Below, one piece after another: positions 1 through 6,971 of a stretch of 60,653 bases of DNA. Origin of the DNA: Bacteroidia bacterium (GTDB lineage: Bacteria; Bacteroidota; Bacteroidia; Flavobacteriales; Flavobacteriaceae); NCBI GenBank assembly GCA_030427985.1, contig JAUIBH010000013.1, forward strand, positions 1-60,653, read 5' to 3'. Positions within the stretch are counted from its first letter, which is position 1; each line of letters opens with the position of its first letter. The notes beneath the pieces are model-generated. The model did not search any database and had not been told where the DNA came from. It saw nothing but the letters and a program-made list of their open reading frames with translations. The position numbers were made by a program, and so were the translations under genes.

Positions 1-32
1 CGGTGCATGCCGGCACCGGCGTGTTATGAATG

Positions 33-52
33 AAATTGTCAGCTGACAATTT
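33..52. promoter_or_regulatory. 20-bp perfect palindrome upstream of the MFS gene (possible GntR-type operator)
   Basis: The 20 bases are a perfect palindrome with the core TTGTCAGCTGACAA. Its TTGTC/GACAA arms resemble operators of GntR-family repressors. It lies about 100 bases upstream of the MFS start in the GC-rich segment, so a regulatory role for that gene is plausible. The regulator itself is not in the window, and the assignment is inference. Confidence 0.45.
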
Positions 53-150
53 TCACCTTCACCTCGGATTCGGCTGCAGGGGCCATTGCTTTCCCGGCCT
101 CCCGGCGACCACAGTGGCGGGGATATCCCCAGCCAGAAGGCAAGGCCCCC

Positions 151-1038
151 ATGCTCTCCATCCTGCGTAACCGGACCTACCGGCACCTGTTCCTGGCCCA
201 GATTGTGGCGCTGACTGGCACCGGCCTGGCGACCGTGGCGCTTGGCCTTCTGGCCTATGATCTGGCCGGGGAACGCGCGGGGGTGGTGCTGGGCACGGCG
301 CTGACGATCAAGATGGTGGCCTATGTCACAATTGCCCCCATCGCCGCCGCCTGGGCGGAGCAGCTGGACCGCCGCCGGATGCTGATCAGCCTCGACATGG
401 TGCGGGTGGCAGTGGCGGTTTGCCTGCCGTTTGTCACCGAGGTCTGGCAGGTCTATCTGCTGATCTTTGTTCTGCAGTCTGCCTCAGCCGGGTTCACGCC
501 CACCTTCCAGGCCTCGATCCCCGATGTGCTGACGGAGGAGAAGGACTATACCCAGGCGCTGTCGCTGTCACGGATGGCCTATGAACTGGAAAGCCTCATC
601 AGTCCGATGCTGGCGGCGGCGCTCCTGGTGCTGGTCAGTTCCTCGACGCTGTTCTGGGGTACCGCGGCGGGGTTTGCGGCCTCAGCCTTGCTGCTCGTTT
701 CAATCGTTCTGCCGTCGCCAGCGCCCAAGGCACCGCGGCCCATCTGGCAGCGCACCACCCGGGGCATCCGCAACTATCTGCGCACCCCGCGGCTGCGCGG
801 GCTGCTGGCAATGAACTGGGTGGTCTCGGCAATGGCGGCGATGGTGCTGGTCAACACCGTGGTGCTGGTGCGCGCCGGGCTGGGGCAGGGGGAAAGCGCG
901 GTGGCGCTGGCACTGGCCTGTTTCGGCGGCGGTTCGATGCTGTCGGCAATGCTGCTGCCGCGGCTGCTGGAGCGGCTGCCGGACCGGACCGGGTACCGGA
1001 ATTTCAAAGTACCCACCCAGACCCAGAAAATAGGATAG
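151..1038 (+). CDS. MFS transporter, 3' truncated at a chimeric junction
   Basis: This encodes most of a major facilitator superfamily drug/solute exporter of the inner membrane. The protein is very hydrophobic, with repeated Ala/Val/Leu-rich segments from residue 10 on and the charged DRRRM loop after the second helix that is typical of MFS proteins. Family-like sequence runs to about residue 280 (LLERLPDR). The last ~15 residues (RNFKVPTQTQKIG) look like read-through into unrelated DNA, and a full MFS would be ~400 residues. Base composition is strongly GC-rich, with GC-ending codons, unlike everything after ~1000. It resembles Rhodobacteraceae-type genes, and the substrate cannot be told. 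It is probably foreign to this chromosome (misassembly) or a recently transferred broken gene. Confidence 0.7.
   Translation: MLSILRNRTYRHLFLAQIVALTGTGLATVALGLLAYDLAGERAGVVLGTALTIKMVAYVTIAPIAAAWAEQLDRRRMLISLDMVRVAVAVCLPFVTEVWQVYLLIFVLQSASAGFTPTFQASIPDVLTEEKDYTQALSLSRMAYELESLISPMLAAALLVLVSSSTLFWGTAAGFAASALLLVSIVLPSPAPKAPRPIWQRTTRGIRNYLRTPRLRGLLAMNWVVSAMAAMVLVNTVVLVRAGLGQGESAVALALACFGGGSMLSAMLLPRLLERLPDRTGYRNFKVPTQTQKIG
985..1014. other. Composition break with GGGTAC...GTACCC inverted repeat (chimeric junction)
   Basis: Sequence up to about 990 is GC-rich and codes an MFS protein. From about 1000 it is AT-rich and flavobacterial in character. GGGTAC (991-996) and GTACCC (1009-1014) form a short inverted repeat exactly at the switch. 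The switch falls inside a gene and near a window end, which suits an assembly or library chimera better than an ancient transfer. Confidence 0.6.
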
Positions 1039-1125
1039 AAAAGATAAAAGAAGCCATCGAAAAATATTCAGGTCGATAGATTTGACACGTTTATCGAGAA
1101 AAAAGAGGTATTGAATAGATTTCCT

Positions 1126-1133
1126 TACCTTTG
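1126..1133 (+). promoter_or_regulatory. TACCTTTG -7 box for the DUF6747-like gene
   Basis: TACCTTTG matches the Bacteroidota -7 consensus TAnnTTTG, 63 bases before the start codon. No convincing -33 TTG is seen at the usual spacing. Confidence 0.4.
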
Positions 1134-1196
1134 ATGTAACCCCAAATCCTACAACCGTTTCCTTATCCCATTTGTGCTATCCAAAAACGAGAACAC

Positions 1197-1364
1197 ATGG
1201 GAACACTAGTACATTTTAAGAACCTCTACGTAGAGGCATTTGACGATTGCAAACCAAGCTTTATTGTACTTTTTTTAAAAGGGTATTCCGTATTTTGTGG
1301 CATCATGTTGATGATGGCGTTATATGCGTTTTTATATAGAGCTTTTACTGGCTTTGAATTCTAA
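1197..1364 (+). CDS. Small membrane protein, DUF6747-like (55 aa)
   Basis: This 55-residue reading frame begins MGTLVHFKNLYVEAF and ends YRAFTGFEF. One hydrophobic segment (about residues 26-50) suggests a single membrane helix. The N-terminal KNLYxEAF pattern and the C-terminal YAFxYRxxTGFxF pattern match small flavobacterial proteins that I recall as DUF6747; this is recognition from memory, not a search. A TAnnTTTG box lies upstream and a strong hairpin terminator follows at 1411. Codon use is flavobacterial. Function is unknown. It stands alone between the chimeric end and the convergent ankyrin gene. Confidence 0.65.
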   Translation: MGTLVHFKNLYVEAFDDCKPSFIVLFLKGYSVFCGIMLMMALYAFLYRAFTGFEF

Positions 1365-1410
1365 GCCTACCGTATACTCTTTTACAGAACACTACAAGTA
1401 AATGAGAAAA

Positions 1411-1437
1411 AAAAGCCCATCCTTTGGATGGGCTTTT
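1411..1437. terminator. Bidirectional intrinsic terminator
   Basis: AAAAGCCCATCC pairs perfectly with GGATGGGCTTTT across a 3-base loop, with A- and T-runs on either side. It sits between the small + strand gene and the convergent ankyrin gene, so it can serve both. Confidence 0.85.
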
Positions 1438-1460
1438 TGCTTTGGATGAATAAACTCCCT

Positions 1461-1847
1461 TTATTTTTTCATAGCATCTTCCAAAACAGCCAACGCTTCT
1501 GTAGCATTGGACATTTCGGCATATTTTTTGGCAGTATAGCCTTGATCGGAACGTCTTTTAAAATTTGCTCCGTTTTCAATAAGTACTTTTAAAATTTCGG
1601 CTTGGTTGTAACGGGCCGCAAAATGCACTGGTGCCATCCCAAGAGATTTTTCATTGACATCCTCGCCCAAATCGATGAATTTTTTAACGGTTTCTACATC
1701 TCCCTGCATAATGGCTTTACAAAAAGCACTAGGTTCTACAGGTAATGCAGACACACTGCGGGTAATGTCTGTTGAAGGTTCATTGGCCGATACGCCAGTT
1801 GCAACTAGCATGCAAAATGCAGCTACTGTTAGGATTGTTTTTTTCAT
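1461..1847 (-). CDS. Exported ankyrin-repeat protein
   Basis: This 128-residue protein starts MKKTILTVAAF with a Sec signal peptide (hydrophobic to about residue 18, cleavage near VSA-NEP). It is followed by about two ankyrin repeats (GMAPVHFAARYNQAEILKVL and a following GYTAKKYAEMS). Ankyrin repeats bind proteins, and the partner is unknown. The start at 1847 was preferred over an in-frame upstream ATG at 1907. The upstream stretch is not signal-like, and a TATTTTTG promoter box (1882-1889) lies inside it. It is monocistronic, facing the shared terminator at 1411. Confidence 0.8.
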   Translation of the reverse strand: MKKTILTVAAFCMLVATGVSANEPSTDITRSVSALPVEPSAFCKAIMQGDVETVKKFIDLGEDVNEKSLGMAPVHFAARYNQAEILKVLIENGANFKRRSDQGYTAKKYAEMSNATEALAVLEDAMKK

Positions 1848-1881
1848 GATGAATTGTTTTTGTTTATAAATTAAACTGTCA

Positions 1882-1889
1882 CAAAAATA
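1882..1889 (-). promoter_or_regulatory. TATTTTTG -7 box for the ankyrin gene
   Basis: On the minus strand TATTTTTG matches TAnnTTTG, 34 bases before the chosen ATG at 1847. This supports that start over the upstream ATG at 1907. A TTTG lies 15 bases upstream, shorter than the usual spacer. Confidence 0.4.
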
Positions 1890-2030
1890 GACTTCATCCA
1901 AGGGCAAATGTTACAGCATTAACAGTTAAATAACTAAATTTTAACAATGCTTCATCTAAAGTGCTTTATAATTATCAAATCCATAACTATAAAAACTCAT
2001 GAAAAGCTAGGGCATCCAATCAGATCATTT

Positions 2031-2038
2031 TATTTTTG
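2031..2038 (+). promoter_or_regulatory. TATTTTTG -7 box for gpmI
   Basis: TATTTTTG fits the Bacteroidota TAnnTTTG -7 consensus, 17 bases before the gpmI start. No clear -33 element is seen. Confidence 0.45.
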
Positions 2039-2055
2039 AAGTACAATTTTACACC

Positions 2056-3573
2056 ATGAATAAAAAGACAATCCTAATGATTTTGGACGGCTGGGGAAAA
2101 TCCCCGGACCCAAAAGTTTCTGCCATTGCACAGGCCAATACACCCTTTGTTGATTCGCTATACACCCAATACCCAAATGCCAATTTGCTAACCGATGGAA
2201 TGAACGTTGGACTTCCAGAAGGTCAAATGGGAAACAGCGAGGTAGGCCACATGAATTTAGGTGCCGGTAGGATTGTTTATCAAGATTTGGCCAAAATCAA
2301 TAAAGCGGTCAAAGAAGATACCCTAAAAGACGAAAAAGTGTTAAAAGATGCCTTTGAATATGCAAATGCCAATGGTAAGGCAGTGCATTTCTTGGGTCTG
2401 GTAAGTGATGGTGGGGTGCATAGCCATATCGATCACTTAAAAGCATTGATCAAAGCTGCAGATGATAGTGGGGTGGAAAAATCCTTTGTTCATGCCTTTA
2501 CCGATGGACGTGATGTTGACCCCAAAAGCGGAAAAGGTTTCTTGATTGACCTTACCCATTTCTGTTCGGACAAAAACACCAAGTTGGCCACCGTAATTGG
2601 AAGATATTATGCCATGGACCGTGATAAGCGATGGGAACGCGTAAAATTGGCCTATGATGTCATGGTAAATGCCGAAGGGGAAAAAGTGCAGGACATTAGT
2701 AATGCCATGCAAAAAAGTTATGATGAAGGTGTTACCGATGAATTTATAAAGCCCTTGATTTTGACAGATGCCAATAATAAACCATTGGCCAAAATTGCAG
2801 AGGGTGACGTCATTATCTTCTTCAACTTTAGGACGGATCGTGGCCGTGAACTAACGCAGGCGTTGAGCCAAGAGGATTTCCATGAGCAGAATATGCACAA
2901 AATGGACCTCTACTACGTTACCATGACCAATTACGATGATTCGTTTAAAGGCATAAAAGTGGTCTATGACAAGGAGAATATCAAGGATACTTTGGGTGAA
3001 GTATTGGCCAAAAATGGCAAAAAGCAGATTCGCATTGCGGAGACCGAAAAATATCCACATGTTACCTTTTTCTTCAATGGAGGGCGGGAAGAACCTTTCG
3101 AGGGAGAGCAACGTATACTCTGTCCGTCACCAAAAGTAGCCACGTATGACCTTCAGCCCGAAATGAGTGCTTATGATATTCGAGATGCCATTATTCCCGA
3201 ACTAAAAAAGGGTGAGGCCGATTTTGTATGTCTCAACTTTGCCAATCCAGACATGGTTGGCCATACCGGTGTCATGGAAGCGGCCATAAAAGCTTGTGAA
3301 ACGGTGGATGAATGCGCCAAAGATGTTATTACGGCAGGTCTGGAAAATGGCTATTCCACCATCGTTATTGCAGATCACGGAAATTGCGATACCATGGTCA
3401 ACCCAGATGGAAGTCCAAACACCGCCCATACCACCAATCCAGTTCCGCTGATTCTTGTGGATAAGGATATAAAAGAAATCAAAGGTGGCGTTTTGGGTGA
3501 TATTGCCCCTACCATTCTAAAGATGATAGGCATCCCACAACCCGAACTAATGACCCAAAAACCATTGGTTTAA
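2056..3573 (+). CDS. gpmI: 2,3-bisphosphoglycerate-independent phosphoglycerate mutase
   Basis: GpmI interconverts 3- and 2-phosphoglycerate in cytosolic glycolysis/gluconeogenesis with Mn2+ and a phosphoserine intermediate. At 505 residues it has the usual family length. Visible landmarks are the N-terminal metal motif DGWG (Asp11), the catalytic Ser61 in GQMGNSEVGHMN, DGRDVDP in the transferase domain, and HGNCDTM and HTTNPVP of the phosphatase-like metal site near the C-terminus. It is followed after 45 bases by map, which has its own -7 box, so co-transcription is possible but not required. Confidence 0.97.
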   Translation: MNKKTILMILDGWGKSPDPKVSAIAQANTPFVDSLYTQYPNANLLTDGMNVGLPEGQMGNSEVGHMNLGAGRIVYQDLAKINKAVKEDTLKDEKVLKDAFEYANANGKAVHFLGLVSDGGVHSHIDHLKALIKAADDSGVEKSFVHAFTDGRDVDPKSGKGFLIDLTHFCSDKNTKLATVIGRYYAMDRDKRWERVKLAYDVMVNAEGEKVQDISNAMQKSYDEGVTDEFIKPLILTDANNKPLAKIAEGDVIIFFNFRTDRGRELTQALSQEDFHEQNMHKMDLYYVTMTNYDDSFKGIKVVYDKENIKDTLGEVLAKNGKKQIRIAETEKYPHVTFFFNGGREEPFEGEQRILCPSPKVATYDLQPEMSAYDIRDAIIPELKKGEADFVCLNFANPDMVGHTGVMEAAIKACETVDECAKDVITAGLENGYSTIVIADHGNCDTMVNPDGSPNTAHTTNPVPLILVDKDIKEIKGGVLGDIAPTILKMIGIPQPELMTQKPLV

Positions 3574-3605
3574 GGCAAAATTCGCCATAATCCATAGATT
3601 CAATT

Positions 3606-3613
3606 TATCTTTG
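3606..3613 (+). promoter_or_regulatory. TATCTTTG -7 box, nearly leaderless start of map
   Basis: TATCTTTG matches TAnnTTTG and ends only 5 bases before the map ATG. Transcription starting at the usual distance would begin at or next to the start codon. Confidence 0.45.
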
Positions 3614-3618
3614 CGGCT

Positions 3619-4437
3619 ATGATTCACGTAAAGACAGCAGAGGAAATTGAATTGATGCGCGAAAGTGCCTTGGTCGTTTCCAAAACATTGGGCCTTTTGG
3701 CCAAGGAAATCAAGCCTGGGGCCATTCCCTTAAAATTGGATAAAATGGCCGAGGAATTCATTCGGGAACAAGGAGCTGAACCAGGGTTTTTGGGCATGTA
3801 CGATTTTCCCAACACCCTAAACTGGAGTCCCAATGCGCAGGTGGTCCATGGCATTCCCAATAACGACCCTTTGAAAGAAGGTGATATTGTTTCTGTGGAT
3901 TGTGGCGCCCTAAAAAATGGATTCTACGGAGATCATGCCTATACCTTTGAGGTTGGCCTAGTAGCTGAAGAAACCAAAAAATTACTCCAAGTCACCAAGG
4001 AATCCCTTTACATCGGAATTAGAGAGTTTAAAGAAGGAAACAGAGTTGGAGATGTAGGCTATGCTATCCAAAAATACACCGAAGACCATGGGTATGGCGT
4101 TGTTCGTGAATTGGTTGGGCATGGTTTGGGAAGAGAACTCCATGAGGATCCTCAAATGCCAAATTATGGCAAACGTGGACGAGGGAAAAAGTTTGTCAAT
4201 GGTATGGTCGTGGCCATAGAGCCCATGATCAATATGGGAACCCGCCGAATCAAACAATTAAAAGACGGCTGGACCATTCTCACTGCAGATGGCAAACCTA
4301 GTGCCCATTTTGAACATGACGTAGCCTTGGTGGATGGAAAACCAGAACTGCTCTCAACCTATCAATACATTTATGATGCCTTGGGCATTACTAGTGATGA
4401 GGAGGATGAGTTCAGAAGCAAGAAATTGGTTTTGTAA
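3619..4437 (+). CDS. map: Type I methionine aminopeptidase
   Basis: This enzyme removes the initiator methionine from nascent proteins in the cytosol, using two metal ions. The 272-residue protein has the pita-bread fold landmarks: VVHGIPN (substrate His), VDCG and GDHAYTF supplying the two Asp ligands, GHGLGRELHEDP (His), AIEPM (Glu) and FEHDVAL (Glu). The start is fixed by the -7 box just upstream. A ~20-residue C-terminal tail after the last metal ligand region (ITSDEEDEFRSKKLVL) is slightly longer than the E. coli enzyme. Downstream lies the GxxExxY cassette. Confidence 0.96.
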   Translation: MIHVKTAEEIELMRESALVVSKTLGLLAKEIKPGAIPLKLDKMAEEFIREQGAEPGFLGMYDFPNTLNWSPNAQVVHGIPNNDPLKEGDIVSVDCGALKNGFYGDHAYTFEVGLVAEETKKLLQVTKESLYIGIREFKEGNRVGDVGYAIQKYTEDHGYGVVRELVGHGLGRELHEDPQMPNYGKRGRGKKFVNGMVVAIEPMINMGTRRIKQLKDGWTILTADGKPSAHFEHDVALVDGKPELLSTYQYIYDALGITSDEEDEFRSKKLVL

Positions 4438-4454
4438 AATACCTTATCTTGCTT

Positions 4455-4890
4455 GACACGAATTTTCCTAATTACTCGAATAAATGTCCCAAATCATTTA
4501 TAAAAACGAGTCCTACTTCGTCATTGGTTTATGTATGGATATCCATAATGAGCTTGGCAAAGGATTCAGTGAAGCAGTTTACGCCGATGCTCTGGAGATT
4601 GAATTAAAATCCAATGGTGTTCCATTTCAAAAAGAAGTAAAATTCGATATCATCTACAAAGGAGAAAAATTAAAGCATCATTATTATGCTGATCATGTAG
4701 TAGATGATAAAATAATCTTAGAGCTTAAAGCAGTGGCAAATATCAATAACAGTCACGTTAAACAAACTTTGAACTACTTAGCAGCGTCAAAAATGAAATT
4801 GGGATTAATTGTAAATTTTGGAGAGGATAGTTTAGTTTACAAAAGAGTAATATTGCAATCCAATTCGTGAAAATTCGAGTAATTCGTGTC
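4455..4890. repeat. Imperfect inverted repeats bracketing the GxxExxY gene
   Basis: GACACGAATT (4455-4464) plus AATTACTCGAA (4470-4480) upstream mirror TTCGAGTAATTCGTGTC (4874-4890) downstream. The reverse complement of the latter is GACACGAATTACTCGAA. The two copies match over 17 bases except for a short insertion in the upstream one. They enclose exactly one gene. The downstream copy contains the GTG start of the next gene, and AATTCGTG units are repeated inside it. Confidence 0.7.
4484..4870 (+). CDS. GxxExxY family protein
   Basis: This 128-residue protein carries the eponymous motif as GFSEAVY (about residues 27-33), preceded by GLCMDIHNELG. Its later half, including IILELKAVANINNSHVKQTLNYL, resembles PD-(D/E)xK nuclease-like folds (E-x-K pattern). 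The family is widespread and often scattered through Bacteroidota genomes; its function is not established. Base composition is more AT-rich than its neighbours, and the gene is bracketed by inverted repeats, so a small mobile cassette is possible. The nuclease-like fold is inference from the ELKA pattern. Confidence 0.88.
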   Translation: MSQIIYKNESYFVIGLCMDIHNELGKGFSEAVYADALEIELKSNGVPFQKEVKFDIIYKGEKLKHHYYADHVVDDKIILELKAVANINNSHVKQTLNYLAASKMKLGLIVNFGEDSLVYKRVILQSNS

Positions 4891-5650
4891 GAACATATTT
4901 AAGTATTTTCTCAATCTTATACCAAGACCTTTACTCATCAGGTTGAGTTATTGGGTACGTCCGCTGATTGCCTTCTCCCTAAAGGGAAACAAGTTCACGG
5001 ATCCCATTGACGGCAAAAGTTTTAAAAAGTTTCTGCCCTACGGATATGAGAGTCCTCGGGAAAATGTGCTCTCCCCCTCTACGCTGTCTTTGGAAAGACA
5101 CCGATTGCTATGGCTTTATCTTGTGAATGAAACGGATTTCTTCACCAAACACCAAAAGGTGCTTCATTTTGCCCCAGAACAAGCTTTCTACAAACGATTC
5201 AAAAAAATGGGGAATATTGAATACACTACTACTGATTTAAATTCTCCTTTGGCAGAAATAAAAGCGGATATTTGCAATTTACCCTTTCAGAATGATTCTT
5301 TTGACGTGATCCTCTGCAACCATGTGTTGGAGCATATTCCCAACGATACCAAGGCCATGCAAGAACTTTATCGGGTGATGAAACCCGGTGGTTGGGGCAT
5401 CTTTCAAATTCCACAGGATTTGAAACGGGAAAAGACCTTTGAGGATGACTTCATCACCGACAAAAAGGAGCGCGCTCGAATTTTTGGTCAGTATGACCAT
5501 GTGCGTATCTACGGAAGAGACTATTTTGATAAACTTCGCAGCATAGGCTTCACAGTTGAAGAAGTGGATTATACAAGTTCTCTTCCAAAGGAAGATGTTG
5601 AAAAATATCGATTGGCCAAAGGGGAAATCATCCCTCTTGTCTTTAAATAA
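4886..5650 (+). CDS. Class I SAM-dependent methyltransferase
   Basis: This 254-residue protein has a methyltransferase core from about residue 85. VLHFAPEQ occupies the motif I position, ADICNLPFQNDSFDVILCNHVLEHI gives motifs II-III of the Methyltransf_11 type, and MQELYRVMKPGGWGIFQIP follows. The ~80-residue N-terminal part is basic and partly hydrophobic. The substrate is unknown. The start is a GTG at 4886 inside the inverted repeat that flanks the GxxExxY gene, so the original N-terminus may have been replaced or trimmed by that cassette. It converges on apbE across a palindromic repeat. Confidence 0.85.
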   Translation: MSNIFKYFLNLIPRPLLIRLSYWVRPLIAFSLKGNKFTDPIDGKSFKKFLPYGYESPRENVLSPSTLSLERHRLLWLYLVNETDFFTKHQKVLHFAPEQAFYKRFKKMGNIEYTTTDLNSPLAEIKADICNLPFQNDSFDVILCNHVLEHIPNDTKAMQELYRVMKPGGWGIFQIPQDLKREKTFEDDFITDKKERARIFGQYDHVRIYGRDYFDKLRSIGFTVEEVDYTSSLPKEDVEKYRLAKGEIIPLVFK

Positions 5651-5653
5651 AGT

Positions 5654-5760
5654 GTCAGTTCGAGCGCCCGCCTGCTGGACGGACAGGCAGTCGAGAACCC
5701 TTACATGCCAAAACCCTATTCTCGATACACTTCAGCCAAGGCTGAACCACTCGAATTGAC
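5654..5760. repeat. Composite palindromic repeat between convergent genes
   Basis: GTCAGTTCGAG (5654-5664) mirrors CTCGAATTGAC (5750-5760). Inside, AGTCGAGAA (from 5689) opposes TTCTCGATAC (from 5719). A smaller GC-rich palindrome of the CCTGC...CAGG kind is nested near 5670-5690. The outer arms are the same as those of the element in apbE, so this is another member of the family. It lies between the methyltransferase and apbE stops and could act as a bidirectional terminator. Confidence 0.7.
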
Positions 5761-5780
5761 GGCTCTTACATATTCAACTA

Positions 5781-6971
5781 TTATTGTTTTACAAAAGTCT
5801 CGAAACCAGAAGTCATGAATTCTTTGGTATCTCCAGTTTCATCCAAGTAGATGATATACGCTTCCAATTCTTTATGGTTTTCCAAAACCTTCTTGGATTC
5901 CTTTAAATCCATCGCCATAAAGGTCGTAGCATAGGCATCGGCCACGGCGCAGGTATTGGCGACCACACTCGTTGCCAAAACATACGAATTTTGGGTATAG
6001 CCTGTCTTCGGGTTTATAGTATGAACGTATTTTTCTCCGGTTTCAGGGTCAACTCTGAATTTTCGGTAGTTTCCAGAAGAGGCCATGGCCTTATCTTCCA
6101 GAGAGACAATCAATTTTAATTGACGGCCCGTTTCCACTTGGGGGTCATCAATACCCACAGTCCATTGTTTTCCAGAAACAAGGTTGGTTCCTTTAGCGAG
6201 GACCTCCCCCCCTACTTCCACCAAATAATTCTTAATTCCCTTGGCATCCAACAAAGCTCCCAAACGGTCTATGGCGTAGCCTTTTGCCACCGCATTAAAG
6301 TCAAAACGGATGGCGGAATTTGCCTTGGTGATGGTATTATCACTATTAAGCTTCACTTTGTCCCATCCCACATAGTTCAATAAACTATCTATCTTAAGGC
6401 TATCGAGCTGAATCTGTTCTCCGGGACCAAATCCCCAAGCATTGGCCAAAACACCAATAGTAGGGTCAAAATAGCCGTTGGAAGCTTGATGTACTTGGGT
6501 TGAAATATCAAAAACTTCCTTGAACATGTCATCCACCACTACAGTGGAATCCCCCTCATTGATTTTGGAAATATCCGAAGTGGGCACATAGGTGGACATG
6601 GATTGGTTCATTACCTGAAAAACAGAATCAATTTCCTGTTGGTAGTCCAAGGGTTCATCAGAAATATAAATGATGGAGTACGAAGTGCCCAATGCCCCTC
6701 CACTATTCTGATTTTTGACATGTTCCTTAGGTGTGCAGCTCAAAAACAAACCGGCCAATGCAACTAACAATACTTTATCCTCCACAGTGCATTTTGATGA
6801 AAAATTCGTCATTTCGAGTGATTTTTTGAACCGAAGGTCAAAAAATTGTATCGAGAAAAGAATTTTCATAAGCATAAACCTTGTTCTCGATACTTTTTCC
6901 TTCAGAAAAAACTCGAACTGACGGTTAACCCTGATAGTATCAAAATACACATCGGTTACTTTATCTTTCAT
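5781..6971 (-). CDS. apbE: FAD:protein FMN transferase (ApbE), start region altered by a repeat insertion
   Basis: ApbE attaches FMN covalently to threonines of NqrB and NqrC and acts outside the cytoplasmic membrane. The catalytic domain follows residue ~90 and includes FDFNAVAKGYAID, VEVGGEV, ASSGNYRKF, HTINPKTG and the metal-site region ADAYATTF. The ATG at 6971 directly follows the stop of the upstream gene, but the first 62 codons come from a hairpin repeat. GATAAAGTA occurs on both sides of it, exactly 186 bases apart. Removing the insert restores MKDKV-LLVALAGLFLSC, a normal lipoprotein signal. Translation could instead start at ATG 6812 or GTG 6785; the latter gives VEDKVLLVALAGLFLSC, 334 residues. 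The annotated 396-residue form is therefore uncertain at its N-terminus. Confidence 0.88.
   Translation of the reverse strand: MKDKVTDVYFDTIRVNRQFEFFLKEKVSRTRFMLMKILFSIQFFDLRFKKSLEMTNFSSKCTVEDKVLLVALAGLFLSCTPKEHVKNQNSGGALGTSYSIIYISDEPLDYQQEIDSVFQVMNQSMSTYVPTSDISKINEGDSTVVVDDMFKEVFDISTQVHQASNGYFDPTIGVLANAWGFGPGEQIQLDSLKIDSLLNYVGWDKVKLNSDNTITKANSAIRFDFNAVAKGYAIDRLGALLDAKGIKNYLVEVGGEVLAKGTNLVSGKQWTVGIDDPQVETGRQLKLIVSLEDKAMASSGNYRKFRVDPETGEKYVHTINPKTGYTQNSYVLATSVVANTCAVADAYATTFMAMDLKESKKVLENHKELEAYIIYLDETGDTKEFMTSGFETFVKQ
6780..6956. mobile_element. MITE-like hairpin element inserted in frame in apbE
   Basis: A long inverted repeat runs from CGTCATTTCGAG (6807) to CTCGAACTGACGG (ends 6924), with inner TATCGAGAA and TTCTCGATA arms. 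Outside it, GTGCATTTTGAT (6787-6798) and ATCAAAATACAC (6939-6950) mirror each other with one mismatch. The whole is bounded by direct repeats TACTTTATC at 6771-6779 and 6957-6965, which look like a 9-bp target duplication. There is no transposase, so any mobility would be in trans. The insert plus one repeat is 186 bp, a multiple of three, and has no in-frame stop. Confidence 0.65.

Noticed and set aside
579..832. Several overlapping frames inside the MFS gene on both strands
   Set aside because: They are shadows produced by GC-rich coding sequence; none has family features or a start context.
4441..4900. Repeated AATTCGTG units as a CRISPR array
   Set aside because: The units are too short, irregular and not separated by spacers. 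They are better explained as imperfect inverted repeats around the GxxExxY gene.
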